In this document: positions 58,460 through 64,000 of the stretch, one piece after another
Layout of the letters: every line of letters starts with the position of its first letter
How positions within the stretch are numbered: position 1 is the stretch's first letter
Assembly (NCBI GenBank): GCA_017394865.1
Contig: JAFPWT010000013.1
Location: 1-64,000, forward strand
DNA length: 64,000 bases
Origin: Bacteroidales bacterium
GTDB lineage: Bacteria; Bacteroidota; Bacteroidia; Bacteroidales; F082
Direction: 5' to 3'
Notes under the pieces: generated by a model
Seen by the model: only the letters and a program-made list of their open reading frames with translations
Told to the model about the DNA's origin: nothing
Databases searched by the model: none
Position numbers and translations under genes: made by a program

Positions 58460-59644
58460 ATGAAAAAAACTTTCCTTGCAGTGGCACTGTTCCTATTTGC
58501 TTTTGGTAGTGCCGCCATGGCCCAACGTCAGGCCGTTCCCCAACAACTTTTGAATAACATGCAAAAACAGCTTCGCGGTGAGAAATGGGCGGAGCTCTAC
58601 AGGCCTTCCACAATCATCGTACAAAGCTACGAGGATGCCACTCGTTATAGCTACGAATACGATGAAGATTATTTGTTGACCCGCATGCAAGAGGACACTA
58701 AGGGCACAAACACTGCGTGGATGCCTTATTCCGAGTATCTATATGAGTATGATTACAACGGCAATGTGATCGAAATTCTTATCAGGGATCTTGAGCTCGA
58801 CGAGGATTATCAACGCGAGACCATGACCTATAGCGGCGGCAAGCTCATGGTGGATCTGTATCAGGAATGGGATGGCTCTAACTGGAACAATTTGTCGAAA
58901 GCGGAGTATAATTACTACACCGATGAAATCCTTATGGTCATTATTTGGAATTGGAATGGCACTACCTGGACATCAGACTATATGTACACCTATACGACCA
59001 GTGGGAATACCTACGAAATGCTTGTCCAGTATATGCAGGGCGGTGCCTGGCAGAACGAAGAGCGGGTGACGACCACCTACAACGAGGATGGCACGAAAGA
59101 CGCGGTACTCACTGAATTCTTTGAAACGAACGCATGGGAAGAAGCCTATAAAGATATTTACCACTATACCAATGGGCATTTTGATGAGATCATGGAGTAT
59201 TTCTGGATCAATGGAGCATGGACTGATAATGGAAAGTCGACTTACGTATACGATGCTCATGGCAATTCGGTGTCAGGCGAGCGCTTTTGCTACGATGGCG
59301 GCTGGAATCCTTGTTATGGTGATTTGGAAGTATCTTTCGACAAAAACAATATGGAGTATTCCTTTTCAGGGCTTTCATTTGAGGCGACCTATATAGACCT
59401 GACTGGTATAGGAGAGGAACCTGAGTCGGGGAGCTTTACATTCTACCCGAACCCCGTGAAGGATGTGCTGACCATCATGGCCGACGACTTCCAGAAGGCC
59501 GAGGTGTATAACCTTAGTGGTGCCAAACTTGCCGAGACCACCTCGAACCGCGTGGATGTGAGCAGCCTGCAGGCGGGGATGTACCTGCTAAAGGTCTATG
59601 GCAAGGAGACGGGATGCAAGGCAAGGGTTTTTGTGGTGAGATAA
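58460..59644 (+). CDS. T9SS-secreted protein with Trp/Tyr-rich repeats
   Basis: A 394-residue protein with signal peptide (1-21, AMAQ), then about seven degenerate repeats of 35-40 residues (about 65-310) marked by WDGSNW, WNGTTW, GGAWQNE, TNAWEEA, NGAWTDN and Tyr-rich strands between them, similar to YD/RHS-like or YwqK-like beta repeats in secreted Bacteroidetes proteins. Residues about 322-394 are a T9SS sorting domain (FYPNPVKD...YLLKV). Role unknown, probably adhesion or binding at the surface. Followed after 24 nt by the TonB-receptor-like gene. Confidence 0.8.
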   Translation: MKKTFLAVALFLFAFGSAAMAQRQAVPQQLLNNMQKQLRGEKWAELYRPSTIIVQSYEDATRYSYEYDEDYLLTRMQEDTKGTNTAWMPYSEYLYEYDYNGNVIEILIRDLELDEDYQRETMTYSGGKLMVDLYQEWDGSNWNNLSKAEYNYYTDEILMVIIWNWNGTTWTSDYMYTYTTSGNTYEMLVQYMQGGAWQNEERVTTTYNEDGTKDAVLTEFFETNAWEEAYKDIYHYTNGHFDEIMEYFWINGAWTDNGKSTYVYDAHGNSVSGERFCYDGGWNPCYGDLEVSFDKNNMEYSFSGLSFEATYIDLTGIGEEPESGSFTFYPNPVKDVLTIMADDFQKAEVYNLSGAKLAETTSNRVDVSSLQAGMYLLKVYGKETGCKARVFVVR

Positions 59645-59668
59645 GAGATTTGAGATAAAATATAAAAA

Positions 59669-62302
59669 ATGAAACGAGCAAGATTTTTAAGGAGTTTTCT
59701 GATGCTGACCTTTGTGATGTCAGTGGTAATAGGTTTAGCCCAGCCTCCCGGTGGTGGCGGCGGTTTCCCTGGTGGACGTCCTCCTGGCGGTCGTCCACCA
59801 TTTGGACGTGATGGCGGACAGTGGAACCAAAACGAACCTAAGACGAATGTAAAACAGAAGAAACGTGTCAGGGAAGGTGATACTTTTGTGGTTGCTGGCA
59901 TTTTACGCGATGCCGACACTAAGGAATATCTGCCTTACGTCAACGTGGCTGTGCTCGACTCGATCGACAATGAGTTCGTCAAAGGCGGCATCAGCAACAT
60001 GGACGGCGTGTTCGAGATCTCAGGCGTGCCACAAGGATCGTTCCTGCTGCGTGTCTCGGCCATCGGATACGAGAATTTTGTTTTGCCGTTTAAAGTGACC
60101 AACAACACTGATTTGGGCGTCCTGAAACTCAAGCAGGGCGTTACCTCGCTGAACGAGGTGACCATCGCCGCTGAGAAGCCACTCTATGCCATGGATGGTG
60201 AGAAGCTGGTGTATAACGTCAGCGAGGATCCATCCATCCAGACCGGTACTACCGAGGATGCCTTGCAGAATGCGCCTGGCGTGGAAGTCGACGTGGAAGG
60301 CAACATTACCTTACGTGGCGTGTCGAGTGTGGAGATCTGGATCAACGACAAACCCTCCAAGCTTACCGAGGAGAACCTGAAGACCTATCTCCAGACCCTG
60401 CCTGCCAATGCCATTGCACGCATTGAGACCATCACCAACCCTTCGGCAAAATATGCCACTGATGCTGAAGCAGTCATCAATATCGTGACATCGGCGCACA
60501 TCAAGAGCAATCAGTTCATCAGCTTCGGTGTCAACGGATCCAGCCAGCCTTTCGTGTCACCATGGATTAGCTACATGTTCAAAAAAGAAAAATGGAGCAT
60601 CAACTTGTTCGCCTCTGGACGTTATAGCAACCGTATTAATACCAACGACGAATGGGCTTTGAAACGTCGCGATGCCGCCACCCCAGGTGAATATGAGATC
60701 ACTTGGGCCGACACCACGCATCAAGACGATGGCAACCGCCGTATCAGCGGCAATGTCTTTATGAATATCAACTATGAAATCGACTCCACCAGCGAGATTG
60801 CCATCGATGGAGGAGGGTTCTATAATGTTGGTACCACCGACATGCTTCGCTCACAGCGTCAGACCTATTATTATCTCGATGATATGGCTTATGATCCTCC
60901 GATGCTTTATGCTGACACCACGCGCAGCAATACCGATCAGAAGACAATGTTTGGCCATCTGGGCGCCGAATACACCAAGAAATTCGATGAGAAAGGTCAT
61001 AATCTTCGCATTAATCTGAATAGCCGTTTCAACAAAAACGGCAGCGAGCAATGGTATGATCGTGTCTACGATGTCTATACCGACCTCGACGAGCATCGTT
61101 ACTTGCTTACCGACATGAATGGCTTGGGCCTCAGCCTTGACGCACGTTACAACCGTCCCTATAGCGACGATGGTGAACTCAGCTATGGCTTGCGTGCCGA
61201 CCATCAGCAAAATAACAACGATTACCTGCGTTACAACGACCAGGATGCGACTATCAAAGACAGTCTGCGTGCCTATCACTTCAACGGGATGGACAACAGC
61301 GTCAACGCCGATATTAACTGGACACACCGCTGGGGCGGTTTCACCTTGAGCACTGGATTAGGTGTGGGAGGCGACCGTATTTGGTACCAGTACCTTAGCG
61401 ACATGCCCTTTGCTGATGACAGTACCTTGTATTTCCTCAATGTACGTCCCTCTATCCATCTGACTTACCGCACTGAGAGCATGCATAACTGGAAGCTCAA
61501 CTACACGATGCGTATGTCGCATCCCGGAGAGGAACAGATCAGCAGCTTCCGCCGTTATGGCGAGAACAACTATTCAACGGGTAACCCTGACGGCCTCAAG
61601 AACTCGTACACCCACAGTGTGGAAGCCGGTTGGCAGAAGTTCTTCGACCGTTTCGGTAACATTGGTATTGAAGGTTACGGCCGTTTGAGCACTAACGAGA
61701 TCAGCTCGCTCACCGACTCGGAGTACGACGAGTATCTTGACCGTATCGTGAGCTATTCCGTCCCTTACAACATGGGTACTTCGTGGCGTTATGGCACTTC
61801 TCTCAACATGACCTATCGTCCGACAGGCTTCTTCAATGTGCGTCTCTATGCCAACCTCTACAACTATGGCTATCGTATGCAGTATGAGCGCGACGGCGTG
61901 TTGCAGACCACGGAGAACGACAAATGGTCGTGGAGCGTCCGTGTGAACGCCTGGGCCAAGATTTTTGACCAGTATATGTTGACGATGTCGGCCAACTACA
62001 ATTCGCCGACCATTGGTTTGATGAGTGAGCGCAAGGCACGTTACTTCCTCAACATGGGAGCCCGTAGCGACTTCTTCAACCGTCGCCTGTCAGTGTTTAT
62101 CAACGTCCAAGATATCTTCAACTGGGGTGCCAAGATTGGTTCGGGTTCGACGAACACCAACCCGTATTATCTCAGCGACAACACCAACAAGATGGTGAAC
62201 AGCCGTTATATCTCGGCAGGTATCACCCTCCGCTTTGGTAAACTAGAGCTTGAGAGGACTGCCAAGGAGGGCGACAGCGAGACTGGCGACAGCCTTGAGT
62301 AA
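59669..62302 (+). CDS. TonB-receptor-like outer-membrane beta-barrel protein (OMP_b-brl_3 family)
   Basis: An 877-residue outer-membrane protein: signal peptide 1-25, Gly/Pro-rich linker 26-55 (GGGFPGGRPPGGRPP), carboxypeptidase-regulatory-like domain about 70-155 (AGILRDADTKEYLPYVNVAV), plug about 160-275 (QNAPGVEVDVEGNITLRG), and a 22-strand-like barrel to the end. This is the outer-membrane beta-barrel family that resembles TonB-dependent receptors but often lacks a partner SusD. Substrate unknown. The signal-proximal Gly/Pro stretch is unusual. Ends before a strong terminator. Confidence 0.88.
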   Translation: MKRARFLRSFLMLTFVMSVVIGLAQPPGGGGGFPGGRPPGGRPPFGRDGGQWNQNEPKTNVKQKKRVREGDTFVVAGILRDADTKEYLPYVNVAVLDSIDNEFVKGGISNMDGVFEISGVPQGSFLLRVSAIGYENFVLPFKVTNNTDLGVLKLKQGVTSLNEVTIAAEKPLYAMDGEKLVYNVSEDPSIQTGTTEDALQNAPGVEVDVEGNITLRGVSSVEIWINDKPSKLTEENLKTYLQTLPANAIARIETITNPSAKYATDAEAVINIVTSAHIKSNQFISFGVNGSSQPFVSPWISYMFKKEKWSINLFASGRYSNRINTNDEWALKRRDAATPGEYEITWADTTHQDDGNRRISGNVFMNINYEIDSTSEIAIDGGGFYNVGTTDMLRSQRQTYYYLDDMAYDPPMLYADTTRSNTDQKTMFGHLGAEYTKKFDEKGHNLRINLNSRFNKNGSEQWYDRVYDVYTDLDEHRYLLTDMNGLGLSLDARYNRPYSDDGELSYGLRADHQQNNNDYLRYNDQDATIKDSLRAYHFNGMDNSVNADINWTHRWGGFTLSTGLGVGGDRIWYQYLSDMPFADDSTLYFLNVRPSIHLTYRTESMHNWKLNYTMRMSHPGEEQISSFRRYGENNYSTGNPDGLKNSYTHSVEAGWQKFFDRFGNIGIEGYGRLSTNEISSLTDSEYDEYLDRIVSYSVPYNMGTSWRYGTSLNMTYRPTGFFNVRLYANLYNYGYRMQYERDGVLQTTENDKWSWSVRVNAWAKIFDQYMLTMSANYNSPTIGLMSERKARYFLNMGARSDFFNRRLSVFINVQDIFNWGAKIGSGSTNTNPYYLSDNTNKMVNSRYISAGITLRFGKLELERTAKEGDSETGDSLE

Positions 62303-62317
62303 CAACATGAGAAAATG

Positions 62318-62352
62318 AAAAAAAGCCAACTCGAAAGGGTTGGCTTTTTTTT
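62318..62352. terminator. Bidirectional rho-independent terminator
   Basis: AGCCAAC (62324-62330) pairs with GTTGGCT (62339-62345) around TCGAAAGG, flanked by an A-run and eight T. It ends the OMP transcript and, on the other strand, the tRNA-Arg transcript. Confidence 0.9.
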
Positions 62353-62358
62353 GTTAAG

Positions 62359-62432
62359 TGATCCGGTTGGGATTCGAACCCAAGACCCACAGCTTAGAAG
62401 GCTGTTGCTCTATCCAGCTGAGCTACCAGACC
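62359..62432 (-). tRNA. tRNA-Arg (anticodon TCT)
   Basis: Minus-strand cloverleaf, 74 nt: acceptor GGTCTGG with CCGGATC, anticodon arm CAGCCTTCTAAGCTG with TCT, T-arm TGGGTTCGAATCCCA. CCA not encoded. Confidence 0.95.
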
Positions 62433-62447
62433 ATCCTATTGCGGCTG

Positions 62448-62455
62448 CAAAAATA
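62448..62455 (-). promoter_or_regulatory. -7 promoter box of tRNA-Arg
   Basis: TATTTTTG on the minus strand, 15 nt before the 5' end of tRNA-Arg. Confidence 0.6.
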
Positions 62456-62473
62456 CGCATTTTTTCTAAGTTG

Positions 62474-62737
62474 TCAAGCCTTTTGTTTTGAATTTTTCTG
62501 GGGACGCGACTTTTTCACTTGAAGCACGCTGCCTTGGAAATCCATGTCATCGGTCTCTACAATGGCGCGGTAGGCTTCGTCGTCGTTGGGCATCTCCACG
62601 AAACCGTAACACTTTGATCGACCAGTCTCCCGGTCCATGATGACTTTGCACTCGTCTACCTGGCCATATTGTTCAAAGTAGGCGCGTAGGTCGTCAGCAG
62701 TGGTGCGGAATGCCAATTTGGCTACGAAAATTTTCAT
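62474..62737 (-). CDS. RRM-type RNA-binding protein
   Basis: An 87-residue protein starting at MKIFVAKLAF (62737), matching the single-RRM family common in Bacteroidetes and cyanobacteria. RNP2 is IFVAKL (3-8), RNP1 is KCYGFVEM (about 43-50), and the tail is basic (KKSRPQKNSKQKA). It should bind single-stranded RNA, with a role in cold response or RNA folding. The longer frame upstream overlaps the divergent PatB region and is rejected. Confidence 0.93.
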   Translation of the reverse strand: MKIFVAKLAFRTTADDLRAYFEQYGQVDECKVIMDRETGRSKCYGFVEMPNDDEAYRAIVETDDMDFQGSVLQVKKSRPQKNSKQKA

Positions 62738-62817
62738 ATTGTTTATTTTTAGGGTGTTATGATTTTGCAAAATTAAATTGTTTTTGCATATTTGCAAAAA
62801 ATTTTAAAAAAAATTTT

Positions 62818-63981
62818 ATGCGATATAATTTTGACAAGGTCATTGAACGGGCAAATACCAACTGTGTGAAATATGATCTGCGCAAAGTGGTATTCGGCAA
62901 CCCCGACGTGTTGCCTATGTGGGTGGCCGACATGGATTTTGAGACCCCTGACTTCGCCCGTGAGGCAGTGATGCAGAGGGCTTTGCATCCTGTTTATGGC
63001 TATCACTTTAAAGACGAACCATATTTTAAGGCCATCCAGGGATGGCTTTTGAGGCGTCACCAGTGGGAGGTGCCCCTGAAATGGATGTCGTTTGTGCCAG
63101 GCGTGGTGTGCGGTTTCAACATGGCGGTGTTAGCTTTTACTAAAGAAGGCGACGAGGTGATCATCCAGTCGCCGGTGTATCCGCCTTTCCATCATGCTGT
63201 CAGTGAACACGGGCGCAAGCTGGTTTACAACCGCTTAAAGATAGGAGAGAAGGGCTATGAGATGGATTTTGAGCTGCTGGAACAACAAACCAAGACCGCC
63301 AAGATGCTGATTCTATGCAATCCCCACAACCCAGTGGGACGCTGTTGGACCCGTGAAGAGCTCCAACGCCTAAGTGACATATGCTTGCGCAACAATGTGC
63401 TGGTGATCTCCGATGAAATCCACTGTGACCTAGTGCTTCCGGGTTATAAACATACGCCATATGCCACCCTGAGCGAAGAAGTGGCGCAACACTGTATCGT
63501 GTTCCATGCCGCCAGCAAGACCTTTAACCTGGCGGGACTAGCCACTTCGACGGCTATCATTCCAAATAAAGCAATGCGTGACGAATATGTCCATTATGTG
63601 GAGGCGTTAGAAGCCCATTTGGGCAACATTTTTGGCAAAGTGGCCACACAGGCTTCCATGGAACAGGGCGACGAGTGGTTGGGACAACTGCTTGATTACG
63701 TGCAGGGAAATATCGACTATGTCGCTGACTTCTTGAAGAATAACCTACCCAAGGTGAAGTTTTTCAAGCCTCAGGCCACCTATATGATGTGGCTCGATTT
63801 CAACGGATATGGTCTCTCCGAGGAAGAATTATGGCGTAAGATGACACAGGAAGCCGGCCTCGGCTTTAACCGTGGTTCCGATTTCGGCCAGGATGGCAGT
63901 GGGTACTTTAGAATAAACTTAGCGTGTCCCCGGGCGACGGTTGAGGAGGCGATGAAAAGGCTACTATTTTTTAAGCAATAG
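62818..63981 (+). CDS. PatB/MalY-type cystathionine beta-lyase (aminotransferase class I fold)
   Basis: A 387-residue PLP enzyme starting at MRYNFDKVIER (62818). MWVADMDFETP at the N-terminus and the PLP lysine K234 in HAASKTFNLAGL are typical for the PatB/MalY C-S lyase group. It cleaves cystathionine or other cysteine conjugates to a thiol, pyruvate and ammonia. Divergent from the RRM gene; ends 19 bp before the window edge. Full length. Confidence 0.92.
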   Translation: MRYNFDKVIERANTNCVKYDLRKVVFGNPDVLPMWVADMDFETPDFAREAVMQRALHPVYGYHFKDEPYFKAIQGWLLRRHQWEVPLKWMSFVPGVVCGFNMAVLAFTKEGDEVIIQSPVYPPFHHAVSEHGRKLVYNRLKIGEKGYEMDFELLEQQTKTAKMLILCNPHNPVGRCWTREELQRLSDICLRNNVLVISDEIHCDLVLPGYKHTPYATLSEEVAQHCIVFHAASKTFNLAGLATSTAIIPNKAMRDEYVHYVEALEAHLGNIFGKVATQASMEQGDEWLGQLLDYVQGNIDYVADFLKNNLPKVKFFKPQATYMMWLDFNGYGLSEEELWRKMTQEAGLGFNRGSDFGQDGSGYFRINLACPRATVEEAMKRLLFFKQ

Positions 63982-64000
63982 CCCAACCGAATTTTCTTGA

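Overview
Organism: almost certainly an uncultured member of the order Bacteroidales. The evidence is the many Bacteroidetes-type -7 promoter boxes (TAnnTTTG) 5 to 50 nt before start codons, a short (288 aa) primary sigma factor of the Bacteroidetes type, five intact genes plus one collapsed gene with type IX secretion (T9SS) C-terminal sorting domains, Bacteroidetes OmpA/TonB-like outer-membrane proteins, ORF6N-domain genes and an IS1380-type insertion-sequence end. The T9SS cargo argues against Bacteroides sensu stricto and for a Porphyromonas/Paludibacter/Prevotella-like or uncultured gut/rumen lineage. The window is chromosomal and mostly housekeeping, with an accessory stretch at 1-2.4 kb and smaller ones at 14.3-15.5 kb and 23.1-23.4 kb.

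Layout. 1-2.4 kb: cut-off IS1380 transposase, a hypothetical membrane protein, a cluster of related palindromes with a gene remnant, a candidate minus-strand small RNA, and an intact ORF6N gene carrying the same palindrome. 2.4-6.4 kb: imelysin lipoprotein, di-heme oxidoreductase and compact cytochrome c assembly protein, one operon. 6.4-14.4 kb: a cobalamin (B12) regulon. Two almost identical B12 riboswitches drive (i) a 1063-aa T9SS-secreted beta-helix/DUF4465 protein and (ii) an operon of a CoA-transferase, a MarC-family membrane protein and a second T9SS-secreted protein sharing the same Ig-like module; a C10 protease lies between. 14.4-15.6 kb: decayed genes and an 11-bp tandem repeat. 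15.7-25.8 kb: metabolic and secreted enzymes, a collapsed T9SS gene, a subtilase and an OMP. 25.9-31.9 kb: tRNA-Pro and tRNA-Ser, glmM, a phosphomannomutase fused to a TPR lipoprotein, mltG. 31.9-34.2 kb: htrA and rpoD. 34.3-36.9 kb: polysaccharide initiation genes. 36.9-42 kb: fatty-acid handling (fakA, fakB, GNAT-like, ACP, plsX), which holds two copies of an unusual palindromic element. 42-49.6 kb: a giant NdvB-like cyclic glucan synthase. 49.6-51.2 kb: radical SAM/SPASM enzyme plus small lipoprotein pair. 51.2-58.4 kb: deaminase, nucleoside-recognition membrane protein, porin, lipoprotein flavodoxin, LolA-like protein, MMPL exporter and DUF2147. 58.4-64 kb: T9SS repeat protein, TonB-receptor-like OMP, tRNA-Arg, RRM protein and a PatB-type C-S lyase.

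Most notable: the B12 riboswitch pair, whose sequence differences are compensatory and whose targets are T9SS cargo and a CoA-transferase rather than a transporter; and an 77-80 bp palindromic element, one copy in frame inside fakA and one behind fakB, with an identical apex but different, self-complementary arms.
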